64,000 nucleotides of DNA from Ichthyophis bannanicus. Its lineage: Eukaryota; Chordata; Amphibia; Gymnophiona; Ichthyophiidae. Shown in pieces: positions 21,260-31,700 of the stretch. The stretch lies in NCBI GenBank assembly GCA_033557465.1, contig CM066035.1, forward strand, positions 924,320,522-924,384,521, written 5' to 3'. The notes under the pieces were generated by a model. The model saw only the letters and a list, made by a program, of their open reading frames with translations. It was not told the DNA's origin and did no database searches. Position 1 is the stretch's first letter. Each line of letters begins with the position of its first letter. A program made the translations under genes and the position numbers.

Positions 21260-21430
21260 AGACTGACTAGGTCCTCTAGGGGCACTCCTATGTCACCCAG
21301 AGCCCAACCAATCACAGCTCTGGAGTGTTTATTCTGTCTCCATCTGCTAGCAGGGGAACATAACCCGCTTGTCTGGACTGGTCTAGCAGTATTCCAGGAA
21401 AGGACATTAACGTAAGTGAAATTTCTCCTT
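21260..21430 (+). repeat. D5 right ITR with outer extension
   Basis: It is the inverted copy of 17807-17942, followed by TTCCAGGAAAGGACATTAAC and GTAAGTGAAATTTCTCCTT. Confidence 0.83.
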
Positions 21431-21524
21431 CCCGCACAGGCTCCATCGGTACCGACGATACCCATATGTGAGGACTGATTCCTGCTGTTCCCAGAGATCA
21501 CCTGTTACAGGTGAGTAACTATGC
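21431..21524 (+). repeat. Last part of the D1 right ITR
   Basis: CCCGCACAGGCTCCATCGGTACCGACG is typical family A ITR sequence. It ends CACCTGTTACAGGTGAGTAA CTATGC. It has no left partner other than D1. Confidence 0.8.
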
Positions 21525-21667
21525 TTTCTCTGTCAGCGAACATGCAGCAGGCTGCATTCTATAATCCTCTGGTTATGGACCTGAGAATTTGCTACCAGCT
21601 GTCATTGATGTGAGATGTCTACCAAATATTATTGGTATTCTTCTGGTATTGAATTGTAATATGTAGA

Positions 21668-21880
21668 AACAGATTTCCTTATAGTGCATCCAGTCCTGTC
21701 CAGATGCATGAGTTATGCATGCCTACCAGCAGATGGAGACTGAGAATCATTGGCTTGATCTTTTGATGACATCGTACAAATGGATCTCTGCAGTCTCTCG
21801 CCAGAATTTCTCAGCCTCCAGCAGATGGAGGTTGTTTCATACAATGCAGTCTGAATTGGATTGTAAGAATAAGGATAATA
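21668..21880. repeat. Degenerate left end of a fourth DIRS family (D10)
   Basis: TCCAGTCCTGTCCAGATGCA followed by CCTACCAGCAGATGGAGACT and TTGGCTTGATCTTTTGATGA matches, in inverted orientation, 62140-62262 over about 100 bp. A related block is at 63380. The pattern (CCAG..., AGCAGATGGAG) also recalls the D5 left ITR. Confidence 0.55.
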
Positions 21881-23825
21881 AGGGCATGTATTGTCAATTT
21901 GCTGGTAGTTAGCCCTGGGGTGCAGAACCTGGTGGTGCCAGGTCCTTCCCCACCCCCCCTGCTGCTTTCCATAACTAGGGAGGGTCATCTTTTCTGGAAG
22001 TTAGCTTGCCAAACTTCAGGTGATGGTAAGGCAATGGCAATAGCTTATATTACAAATAATAAATGAAATAATGTGCAAGGGGATAACTATGCCACTGGTC
22101 CTGTTCAGTGGGGAGCCGACTGTGTTCTAGTGCTGCTTTTCCTGGTGGGGGACTTGCAGATTGCTCTGCTGCCACAGCAAATGCCCTTTCTATTTCCTTA
22201 CTGTGTGTATACCCTGCGAGTCCTTGAGCTGCAGACTGTTTGTGGTGGTTTTCTTCAGTAGGTGATTGTGCCTTTCCTGGTTAAGAGTTTTGGCTGCAAA
22301 CCTTCACTGTTTTTACTTCAATTCTGTCTTGAGTCGGGAAGAGACTGTATAGTGCCCGGGGGGGGGGGGGGGGGGGGGAATGGGACTGCTGTCTTATGCA
22401 CTCTTTGCTGAACAGCATGAGAGGACAAGTGAATTCCATGTTAAAATGTTGGGTGACATACTTTTTTCTTGGGAGCTTTCTGTTCGTTGGAGTTTAAAAA
22501 AAGTGTGTGTGTGACATTTGCCATTTTGGGTCCTCCTTTCTGTGGGTTGACCCTATTCATGTTAGAAAGGAGCCAAGCCTAGCTCTAAGTTTATAACAAA
22601 GGAAAAAATACTTGACTAATTTGAAGGCAGCAGTCCTCAAATTTGGCCATATACTCTAGTTGGCTGACCCTGTGCTGAAAGCAGCTTGTTTGGGCAGAGC
22701 TACCATTTTTCTTTGGATATGGCTTAGCCAGAGTTCCCCCCCCAAAAAAAATTCAATAGCAGAAACATGACTAGCCAGCTAGGCGGCTATAGGTGTTAGA
22801 TCCTGTGAGGAGTACCTTTTTTGGAAGGCTGAGACTGGCAGTTGTGCTTCAAATGTTTCAGCGTGCACGACCATCCTTTGTATTTTTGGGCTACTAAAGC
22901 ACAGGATACCTCCCCTATTGGATAAACAGGGCTTCTGAAGGTTTTGTGGGGCAAGCATGGCTTCTCCATTCTACAGAAGGCTGGTCTTGCCTTTTTTAGT
23001 AAATTTGGAAGAGTTTGAAGCTATAGTATTACTATTGAGTTGGACTCAATAGTATTAAATCTAAAAAAAAAAAGTTGGGTACTATTTAAGTTTGACTCTA
23101 GGTCTGTCTTTGCACAGTATTGTACATCCTCCCCCCTCCTCCAAGGAGTCAGCCTAGAGTTGTGGTTCTGTCTGGTTTGGCTAGTGGGCCTCTGGTACAG
23201 TCCCCTTGACTCCTTTGCTTATAGGAGCAGGAGAGGTTTTTTTTGTGGGTGTTTAAGTGGTTTTCTTCACTTCCTCCTTGGGCTGCTGGGTCTTGCTGTG
23301 GAGTGAAAGGAGTAGCTTCTAGGTTAGAACACTGACTTGGTGGCTACAGTTCTGGATTGGATTATCACTAGCACTCTTTGCCTTCAGCAGGCAGAGGAGC
23401 ATTAGATTGGACTGGACTGTGGTATGGGCAAGCAGAAGATGAGTAGTGTGAATACTATGTATCCATCTAAGACCGAAGTCAGTGGGTCTCATGGACAAAC
23501 ATGTGGTACTTGCTAAGAGACCCGGAAGGTGCGTCCTTCCTTTCACTGGTAGTTTGTCTTCTCTAGTTAGAAGGGGGGTGATATCCCTCCCTTGCTATCC
23601 AACACTGGTGCTTCAGGTTTATTGACGTTCTTTGCCTGTTTCGGCTGGGGGGGGGTTTCAACCTAATTTAACAATTGAGGGTTCTCGTAGTTTGGGTGTG
23701 CTAGTGGGAAATGTTCCTCTCCCACAGGTAGCTCATGTTAAGGAGGCCCTCAATTCCTCTCAGGTTTTGTTGGCCCCTGCTACTTTGGGTGATCAGCAGG
23801 AAGTCTTTTTGAAGGATATTTGGAC
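21880..23825. other. Unassigned non-coding sequence
   Basis: No reading frame, RNA gene or repeat I can name is here apart from an 18-base G run around 22360-22378 and short A and G runs. A weak Cys-containing stretch (SHGQTCGTC) near 23500 and a Leu/Ala-rich frame (VKEALNSSQVLLAPATLGDQ) at 23735-23800 could be remains of another element's first ORF, but I cannot support that. Confidence 0.5.
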
Positions 23826-24045
23826 TATCTCCAGGAACAAGCAGGAATGTAGTCTTCACATATGGGTATCCTCGGTACAGACAGAGCCTGTGTGGTAACA
23901 CTCCCCAGTGTCCAATAGGAAAGCTTTTGGGAGCATCCCACAGCACATGCGTGTTGCCTTCCCACCTCTGTACCTCTCTCACTTCAGTTCTTTGTTTTCT
24001 GAAGAGCTGACAGGACGTGTACCCTGTCACCGCAGAAAATTTCCT
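23826..24045 (+). repeat. D6 left ITR
   Basis: Family A ITR: TATCTCCAGGAACAAG, a decayed palindrome block (CCTCGGTACAGACAGAG) and AAGCTTTTGGGAGCATCCCA. No full right partner survives in D6. Confidence 0.78.
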
Positions 24046-24089
24046 TTTATTTATTTTTTTTTGTGGTCGTGTCTGCCTTCATTCGATGC

Positions 24090-25082
24090 TACGCAAATTC
24101 AGTAATGGTCTTCTCGCTCAGAGCCAAATCCAGTACTCCTAAAGTCCAACACTCTGAATCAAATGTGGAAAGTGATAAAAATCACACTACTTTAACAATC
24201 TATTCTGTGATACTCTGTGATATTCATAAATAAAACTACCCGTAGTGGTTAACAGGTCTCAGATCAGGGGCTGTAAAAGCAATAGTTTATAGCTTAGAAC
24301 TTTGAAATAAGCCCTGTTCGCATCACCGACCTTTTACCACCACCACCTACGGGATATGTGTTTAAATAAATACTTAAATAATTAAAGATTCGCTTAACTT
24401 GTTAGTCTAGTGTAAGGCTGTATCCCCAACGCCATCAGCCGCGCTTAGTTTGCGTTTCACCGGCAACGGTTTCTTCAGGGGGTCGCCTCAGCCATGCTAA
24501 AACAAAGCGATTATAGAAGTTTATTGGGTTCTCACTTCCAAAATAGTAATCATAACTGAGAATAAAACTTTCCGACTATCCACAAATATTGATAAGATGT
24601 TGTTTCTGTTTCTTACCGCACTAGAACCAAACTCATCTCCACCAGCGTGTTCAATCTTTCCGACAAGTCTTTGTAACTAGTCTATAGGTGGTGAAGACGC
24701 CGCGCATGCGGAACTGCTATTTATGGTGGAGTACGGGTGCTTTAAATGCGAATTGATTAGAGACAATGTTCCCATTCGATTCTGCTGTTTAATCCTTGGG
24801 GAATTACTGAATCCAATCGATAGATCCAACGTTCTAGTATAATCAACCTCTGCTTGTGATGAATCCTGTAGGTGGTGGTGGTAAAAGGTCGGTGATGCGA
24901 ACAGGGCTTATTTCAAAGTTCTAAGCTATAAGCTATTGCTTTTACAGCCCCTGATCTGAGACCTGTTAACCACTACGGGTAGTTTTATTTATGAATATCA
25001 CAGAGTATCACAGAATAGATTGTTGAAGTAGTGTGACTTTTATCACTTTCCACATTTGATTGAGTGTTGGACTTTAGGCGTA
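24090..25082 (-). mobile_element. 993-bp fold-back element with 17-bp target duplication (Penelope-like candidate)
   Basis: CTGCCTTCATTCGATGC is present on both sides (24073-24089 and 25083-25099) and once in related elements' sequence context, so it is a target duplication. Near-identical inverted arms run 24131-24350 and 24868-25085 (e.g. AACCACTACGGGTAGTTTTA), flanking ~520 bp of unique sequence. That sequence holds a hammerhead-ribozyme-like motif on the minus strand. Hammerhead motifs in terminal repeats are an established feature of Penelope-like retroelements, and long target duplications fit retroposition. There is no coding sequence, so the copy is non-autonomous. A retrozyme or other fold-back transposon is the alternative. 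Confidence 0.7.
24424..24482 (-). ncRNA. Hammerhead-ribozyme-like motif
   Basis: Read on the minus strand: stem I CCCC (24482-24479) with GGGG (24427-24424); core CUGAAGA (24478-24472), which fits CUGANGA; stem II ACCG/CGGU with loop UUGC (24470-24459). GAAA starts at 24458. Stem III is ACGC (24455-24452) with GCGU (24432-24429) across a 19-nt loop. U at 24428 is the cleavage-site base, and cutting would be between 24428 and 24427. All invariant core bases are present, including A15.1-U16.1. One unpaired A (24471) is inserted before stem II and stem III is short, so activity is uncertain. Confidence 0.7.
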
Positions 25083-25218
25083 CTGCCTTCATTCGATGCC
25101 TACCAGTACCACCTGTTTCTTTCTTAAAAAAAACCAAACTTGTATTTCTTCAGGGGTCTTTCCCCTGTTTCTGGTGCTAGGTGCCATTTTGGGCACTAGG
25201 CCCACTTTTCTTCAGGCA

Positions 25219-27019
25219 TGGAGAAACCAGCTAGTGGTTTCAAAAAATGCTTAGTGTGGCGGTACCATTTCTGTCACCGACACCCATGATTGGTGTCTAA
25301 AATGTTTAGGTTCTGAACATTTGTCTAACAGAGTCTCTCCTGTACGAGGATGACCAAAAGGGGCCTGCAGAATAGAGCTGCAAGATTCGGTACCCTTTTT
25401 GCTGCAGATATGTCAGTTGCATCTATCTTCCAGGGCTTCATCTTCCTCCCATGGATCTCAGCTAACTAAACTTAAGTCTTCTAAGACTGGCCAGTCCTCG
25501 AAGGGTAGATCTCCTTCAAAGTATCAAGATGCCTCTGGCATTGCCCTCGAGGGATGGTTCACCAGCAAAAACAGCCCTGTCGGGAGTCTTTGGGCTTCAA
25601 AGAATTAATGGGGCACCAGGATGTTCCAGAGACTTCAACCTCTGCAGAACTACTGGTGCCATGTTCTGGGGTCATAGCCACTTTCACCAGTACCGACACC
25701 CAGGCATCGGCAGGAGCGATGGATAGATCCTCGCTATTGAGCACAGTCTAGCGTCCCTCTTAGCTTCGGTACCGCTAAGACTGCTACAGACGGTTCAGGT
25801 ATCGGTACTGACATCGGTACCGGTACTGATAGTACCTGCTTTGACAGGACTGCTTCCCCCATGCCAAGCCTCGAGTCTATCTCTGGTATTGGGGATCAGG
25901 AACCAAGGCATTTCACTACCGACTTCGAGCGGTAGCGATACCATGTGTTACAGGAGCACCCGGTACAGAGTGCCCTTGAGTCTTCTGATTCCAATGACTC
26001 TGACGATTCTACCGGTACCAGAGCAAACCTACTAGAGGATTCAATTCCTCAACATAGGATGTCTCCTCCAGAAATGTCCTTCCAGGATTTCATACGTGAT
26101 TTGGCAAAGGGTCTTGCAATCACTGTGATTCCAGAAAAGGAACCTAGGGCAAAAGAATTATACCCTATGGCTCCCAAGGAGGCAGCTATGCTTCCCATTC
26201 ACAAGATCTTACATGATCTGAGGTTAAGAATGTGGGGAAACTCCTTTAATGATATCTTCACATTCCTGACGCCTTGACACTGTACCAAGTGCCAAGTTGT
26301 CCCGGTTTTCAAAAAACTGTTACCACACCATTCATTGGTAGTGGAATCGGCTATGCGAAGAATCAAGAGTGCTAAAACATTCTTCTAATCCTCCAGGCCG
26401 TGAATCCAGGACACTCAATGTCTTTGGGAGTCTGCTTTCAATCCTCCATGCTATCAGCCAGGATTAGTTCCTACATTCTTTACATGGGAATGTTCCTGAA
26501 AGAAGTCACAAAAGACTTAAGCTCATTAGCTCTTGTGTCTCTGAGGAAAAAAGAGCAGACTACTTTACTCTGGTCAAGCACGCCCAGAATGTCTCTAAAT
26601 TCATGAACCGTGCTACCTTTGATTGCTTTGAATATATTAGCAGAACCTCTGCTATATCCATAGGAGCACGTCGTCATTGCTTGGCTTCAAGCATCAGAAT
26701 AGTGGGTGCAAGAAAAGGTGGGAAACATTCCTTGTACAGGAGAAAATATCTTCGGCTAATCAGATTGAATTTGATAATACTACTTTGAACAGATTGTCAG
26801 TCCACAGCCAACCCAACAAAGAAGAAAACATTCAAAAAAACCTTTTTCAGTAAGAAAAAGGTTTTACCCAAATTACACCCATCAAAAGCCACTGTCCGCT
26901 TCATGTTCTCCAGAAGGGGCATTCTCCAGAAGGGGTAACAACAGAACAGACAGCAAAGAAAGCCGCAAGCTCAAAGAGCTCAACCGGCCCAACAGACCCA
27001 GCCCCCTCAGGGTCTTTGA
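25219..27019 (+). pseudogene. D6 gag-like gene (family A), degenerate
   Basis: It opens MEKPASGFKKCLVW at 25219 (D9 has MEKPAPGFKKCTKC), then a shifted SVTDTHDWCLKCLGSEH Cys block (~25270). The Ser-rich section, dense in GGTACCG (25770-26030), leads to the core: MSPPEMSFQDFIRDLAKGLA (~26060), KEPRAKELYPMAPKEAAML, then KHILHDLRLRMW. Further pieces are VVESAMRRIKS (~26340), SMLSARISSYILYMGMFLKE (~26445) and ATFDCFEYISRTSAISIGARR (~26610). The basic tail ends PQGL then TGA at 27017-27019. Several frameshifts are present. Confidence 0.82.
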
Positions 27020-27640
27020 CTTCTACCTAGAGAACTTAGTCATTCTGCCCCTGAAAGGTCCAGAACCCTTAACCATTCCAGGAAGACTATGCTATTTTTG
27101 CCAAAAGATGGCAACAAATAACATCAGAAAACTGGACTGTCTTTTGTACAACTGGGGGTACAAGCTTCATTTTCTCAACTTGCCCCCACCTACAATAAGT
27201 TCAATTCTCAGGCCCCTGCCATCAACCTCTTGTGGCAGGAGGTCACATCAGATCTCGCTCAAGGAGCAATTGAAGTACCCATACCCCAACAGGGTTTGGG
27301 GTTTTACTCCCCCTATTTTCTTATTCCAAAGAAGACGGGGACACAGGCCTATACTAGACCTCAGAGAATTAAACAAATTTGTTCTGAGAAGTTCAAAATG
27401 ATCTCCCTCGGGACACTCCTACCATACCTTCAAAGTCAGGACTGGCTATGTTCTCTAGATCTAAGAGATGCATACAAGCATATTCTCATCCACTCAGATC
27501 ACAGGAAGTTCCTTTGATTCCTGGTCCAAGATAGATACTTCCAGTAAAGAGTTCTTCCTTTCGGACTGGCCTCTGCTCCAAGAGTCTTCACAAAATGCAT
27601 GGCAGTGTAGCAGCATTTGAGGACTCTGGGAATATTCACC
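27020..27640 (+). pseudogene. D6 pol, 5' segment (RT up to the D7 insertion)
   Basis: Pieces of the RT N-terminal half lie in shifting frames: NWTVFCTTGGTSFIFST (~27130), GLGFYSPYFLIPKKTGTQAYT (~27297), KMISLGTLLPYLQSQDWLCS (~27395), LDLRDAYKHILIHSDHRKFL (~27455). A TGA follows at ~27516. PFGLASAPRVFTKCMAV (~27560) and RTLGIFT end at the D7 boundary. Confidence 0.82.
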
Positions 27641-27840
27641 ATCTCCAGGAACAAGCTGGAATGAGTCTTCACATATGGGTACGTCGGTACCGACGAAGCC
27701 TGCACGGGAACGCTCCCCAGTGTCCAATCAAAGCTTTTGGGAGCATCCCTCAGCGCCTGCGTGCTGCCTTCCCGCCTTTCCAACCGTCTCTCCTCAGTTT
27801 TCGTTTTTCCACGGAGCCGGCAGGATGTCCTGTCACCGCA
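27641..27840 (+). repeat. D7 left ITR
   Basis: It is inverted relative to 38200-38379. It carries TACGTCGGTACCGACGAAG (27679-27697) with the 10-bp palindrome TCGGTACCGA. Confidence 0.83.
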
Positions 27841-27995
27841 GAAAATTTTTTCTTTAATTCTCTTTTTTTTTCTTGTGGTCGCGGCTGTTTTTCCCGCCTC
27901 CACTGGTACCGCCGGTGGGTTTTTTCTTTTCTCAAACTCAGGGAGTTTTTCCCTCAGTTTTCTGTCTTAAATTTTTAGGCCTGTAAGGCCTCTCC

Positions 27996-29975
27996 ATGGA
28001 GCCTTCTCCTAAGAAGTGTCTTAACTGTGGAAATAGTTTTCTTTAGACTCCAATAGCTGGTGTCTAACCTGTTTGGGTCCTGACCCTTTTCCTCCGGAGC
28101 CGTTAGGCTACAATCTTATGAGAAGACATTTTTCATTTCGCGTTTCCCTCGATACTGAGTTTCCTTCCAGTGTCAGGGCACCGACCAATTCTTCTCTACA
28201 GGATCAGGTAACCCACAAACAGTCTAAGACTAGCCAATCCTTGAGTGGTAAGTCTCATGCCAAGCATGACGGCGGCTCCGGCCTTGCCCTCAAGACCCTA
28301 TTGGCTTCAAAACCCCGGCGGGAGTCTTCGGGCTCCAAAGCCTTTCAGGGGTTTCAGGTTGTTCCTGGGGCTCACCCCTCACAGAACATACCTGAGCCAT
28401 GCTCAGTGGTGGCATCCGCTTCAAGTGGTACCGATACCCCGGCATCGGCACTGGTGTTGAGTGATCCACTCTTCGCCAGGGATCGTCATCTGGTGTTCTC
28501 GGTGCCTTTGGGACCGATCAATACGTTCCAGATTGACTTTCCAGTATCGGCAGCTTTGCCGATACGACCACCGACATCGGTACGCTCTAGACATGCATCG
28601 ATAGACTCGCTTCCTTTGATTCCGAGTCTGGAATCGATATCTAGTCTGGAAGACTGGGTACCGACGCGTCTCGGAACCGATGCTTATCGATTCTGGATGC
28701 ACAGTACCGAGGATACTCACCAGGGGTTTTTGGTTGCCTCGGTACCGATTGAGCAGCCTCCGATGACTACTTCGATGGTGGTATCACCCTCGATTCCGGC
28801 ACAGCTGCCGGTATCTGTATCGATGCCGGTTCCTGTAGTAACATCGGGAGCAGCCACTTCCATGCCTTTTTCTCCAGCATCGCTCCTTTCTATACCTAGT
28901 TTGGAGTCGATACCTGACATGGACGATGCAGTACTGACTATCTCAAGTCGTAACTGCCAGTACCAGTATCCATCTAGTGGGGCTCTTTTTCTGCACCGGA
29001 CTAGTACTTCCTCCGTTGCCCAGGCTACTACTTCAACTTTAGCCTATCCAGGGATGGTTCCCATTGGAGATCCTTTTCAGAAATTTCTCCTTGACATGGC
29101 AACATTCCTTTCTATTCCTATCCCTGGCTGTGATCCCACTCAAGGCTCTCCTGCAGAAAAGGAAAATATAATGCTTCCTTTGCATCATTCTTTGCAGGAT
29201 CTTCTGAAAATCTGGGAAACACCTTTAAGGGTTTCCTCACCTTCTGCAGCAACTGATGATCTGTATCAGGTGCCCCCCTCTCCAGGGTTTCAAAAGACTC
29301 AACTTCCCCATCATTCCATTGTATTGGAATCAGCAATGAGGAAGGTAAAAAGCAAGAAGCATTCTTCTTATCCGCCAGGTCGTGAATCTAGAACACTTGA
29401 TGCTTTTGGAAGTCAAACCTTCCAAACATCTATGCTGGCAACAAGGATAATTTCTTATATTTTTTATGAGTCTGTCTCTCCAGGAGGTCACAAAGAAATT
29501 ATCTCTTGACTCCTTTTCTGTCAGAGCCCAAGGCTGCAGACTATTCCTTACTACTTAGTCATAGCCAAAATATCTCTTGGTTTCTTTCTCGTGCTTCTCT
29601 AGACTCTTTTGAGTCTGTTAGCAGAACCTCTGCTATAGCCATAGGAGCACGACGTAGAGCCTGGCTCCAGGCTTCAGACTTGAACAGATGGGCACAACAA
29701 AGACTGGGTAATACTCCTTGTACTGGAGAAAATCTCTTCAATAGGGAATCTTTACGTCAGGTTGCTCATTGTTCCACTGACTTCCCTGTTTCTGGGGGCT
29801 GTCCTAAGCCTTCTCCTTCCCCAGTAGGTAGGAAATGTCCTACAAAACCTTCTTTCCCTAGGAAAAGGTTTCACTCTTCTCCTGCCCATTATTCAGGTGT
29901 TCCCAAGCAAGGGAAACCTCGCCCTGGTCTGAAGAATCCAAACTCCAGCCAGGCTGACCAAACCCAGCAGCCATA
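27996..29975 (+). pseudogene. D7 gag-like gene with a 478-codon open stretch (28073-29509)
   Basis: The ATG at 27996 gives MEPSPKKCLNCGNSFL, then TAG. The second Cys pair (WCLTCLGPDPF) is in the frame of the long open stretch, so a small indel has broken the zinc-binding head. The long stretch reads a Ser/Pro/Thr-rich region with dense GGTACCGA and CCGGTATC motifs (28430-28960). It then has the conserved Gag core: DPFQKFLLDMATFLSIPIPG, HHSLQDLLKIWETPLRV, YQVPPSPGFQKTQLPHHSIV and LDAFGSQTFQTSMLATRI. It ends at 29507-29509. A frameshift near 29480-29506 moves the rest (SFESVSRTSAIAIGARRRAW, NRWAQQRLGNTPCTGENLFN, basic tail) to another frame, ending TAG ~29974. This is the best gag of the gag-only type. 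Confidence 0.83.
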
Positions 29976-31288
29976 GGTTCCTGAAGGTTACACCTACAGT
30001 TAACTTCTTCTTAGCAGAAGTTTTTTCACTGTTTTTTCCTTCAAAACTACACATGGATTCCTTTCTTCAGGACATCCTTTTCTTCCTACATATACTGAGC
30101 TGTCAGGATATTCATGTCTCTGGGTCACAGGTTTCTCCTCTTCTTCCTACCAAGAAGAGAAGTTAACAACTATCCCATGATAGTTTTTCTGTTCCAACAT
30201 GAATTTTTCCCTTTCGCAGACTTACCATATGGTAAGTCACCCTTCAGCTCCTGTTTCTCTATCCTCTCATCCAGGGTTTCCCCTGAATGAGTGGTTCCAT
30301 ATCACTGCAGGGCTTCTCTAGCCTTTCATTCCATTGTAGAGTTTTTTCCCTTGAATAATTTCCCTCCTTTTCTCTGGGCAGCTCATCAGACAGGGAAAGG
30401 AATTTCTCCTCTCCTTGTCTGTTCTCTCTTTTATACAGGAAGATTTTCTCTGCTGTCTCATTCAGCAGCTGCCCATGCAGGAGTTTCAGTAATTGGACTA
30501 CTGGTACTTTTCCACAAGTTTCCAGTCTGTCTTCCACTACTTTCGGTCTGGCCTTAATAGTGATTCCAAGATAGTGCTTCTTCTATCTTGGATAATCCTC
30601 ATCACTTCAGGCTTATCACACTGTCTTCTTTTCTTGCCATCTCCACTTTCTTGGATTTGGCAGCAGAGTTGACCTACAGCCAGTTTTATATTCTAATTCT
30701 CCTGCATGATGCTCTCTGCAATCTTCAGAAGCTTTCTACTGTGGGCCTTTGCTAGAGAGCATGGGGTTGTCTGACTATTCTATATGGTTGGGAAAAGCTT
30801 CAGTCATTTTCCATGACTGTGAGGGTTCTTCACACCCTGTTATCTCCTGTTACAATGCAGGATATAAGCCTTTTCTGCGTGAATGTCCAAAGTTTCCCAA
30901 TCGTGCAGGAATATACTTTTTTTTTTTTTTTTTCCCCCCCCTTGCAGCTTGCCCTCATGGTATTCTACTCCTTTATGGACAGCACCTATTCTACTAACGC
31001 ATGATACCCCTTGTGTCCCTCCAGTGGGTCACCCTGGTATCTCCTCCTATGCGTTTTCTGTCCATTTACCATGTTAGAGTTCTACAAGACTAAGGGCTTG
31101 CTGTTTACAGACTGATATTATCCTCTGTTTTTTCACGCAACCATCCTGGTTATTTCACTGGATAGCATTCCTGCACCATTTTAGCCAGAAGGAATAGATT
31201 CTCTATATATCTTCTCAAGTAGGTTCCACCTTGTTAAGATGAATCTTTCTCCTTCACATCCCTCATGTGAATGTTATGGGCATATCTC
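29976..31288 (+). mobile_element. D7 non-coding module, first part
   Basis: It aligns with D2 9929-11290 in order (ATACTGAGCTGTCAGGATAT at ~30091; TTCCACCTTGTTAAGATGAA at ~31225). No coding potential is seen. A T/C run (TTTTTTTTTTTTTTTCCCCCCC) lies near 30918-30942. It breaks at GGGCATATCTC, where D8 begins. Confidence 0.75.
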
Positions 31289-31475
31289 TTTTTCCAGGAC
31301 CAAGCAGGAAGTCAGTCCTCACATATGGGTGACGTCGGCGCCGACGGAGCCCTCGCGGAACAATTTTCCCCAGCTTTCAAAGAGAGCCTTTGGGAATTGC
31401 AGCACGCATGTGCGGTCCTCTTCCCGCCCAAGGGTGCCATCTTGCTCAGTCTTCTTTTTTCCGCGGAGCCCTACA
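31289..31475 (+). repeat. D8 left ITR
   Basis: It contains GACGTCGGCGCCGACGGAG (31331-31349), the family B palindrome, and GCCAAGGGTGCCATCTTGC-type sequence matching 36870-36910 inverted. Confidence 0.83.
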
Positions 31476-31700
31476 GACGTTGCCTGTGAATCCCCGCAGA
31501 AAAGTTGATTTTTCTCTATTTTTCTGTTTTTTCTTTGGTTCGACGCCGGTTCTTTTCCCGCCCGGACTCGCGACGCCGGTTGCGAGTCTGTCCTTTATTT
31601 TTCGTTTTTTTGTACTTCGTGACAGATTTCGCGCTTTTTTTTTTTTCCTTTTTCCCTGGCTGCCCGGTCGTTCGACCTCGCAGGGGCCCTTTTTCCCCCG

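Larger units (their letters stand above)
17807..21430 (+). mobile_element. D5: family C DIRS, gag-less
   Basis: Left end CCAGTTCATACTGCTAGACC, right end ...GTAAGTGAAATTTCTCCTT. The ITRs (17807-17942 and 21260-21430) match in inverted orientation over ~130 bp (CTAGCAGATGGAGACAGAAT and others). The right one carries a ~38-bp outer extension. The ICR (20918-21016) fuses the complement of both ends. Only ~130 bp lie between the left ITR and pol, so gag has been deleted. Its length of 3.6 kb compares with ~5.6 kb for D9. It sits directly beside D4 within the right ITR of D1. Confidence 0.87.
1..21524 (+). mobile_element. D1: family A DIRS retrotransposon, 3' part, split by three later DIRS insertions
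   Basis: Only the 3' half lies in the window: a broken tyrosine recombinase gene (1-845), an ICR (960-1075), a CT-rich tract and the start of the right ITR (to 1195). The ITR then breaks where D2 begins. A 23-bp piece of the same ITR survives at 12926-12948 between D2 and D4. The last ~94 bp, with the GGTACC palindrome and the terminal ACAGGTGAGTAACTATGC, follow D5 at 21431-21524. Joined in thought, the three pieces match the uninterrupted right ITRs of D7 and D9. The span given includes all nested elements. D1 is therefore older than D2, D4 and D5. It has YR and so belongs to the autonomous type, but this copy is dead. Confidence 0.88.

Noticed and set aside
22355..22380. G-quadruplex regulatory element
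   Set aside because: It is a plain G homopolymer in unassigned sequence, possibly an assembly-prone run, with no gene nearby to regulate.
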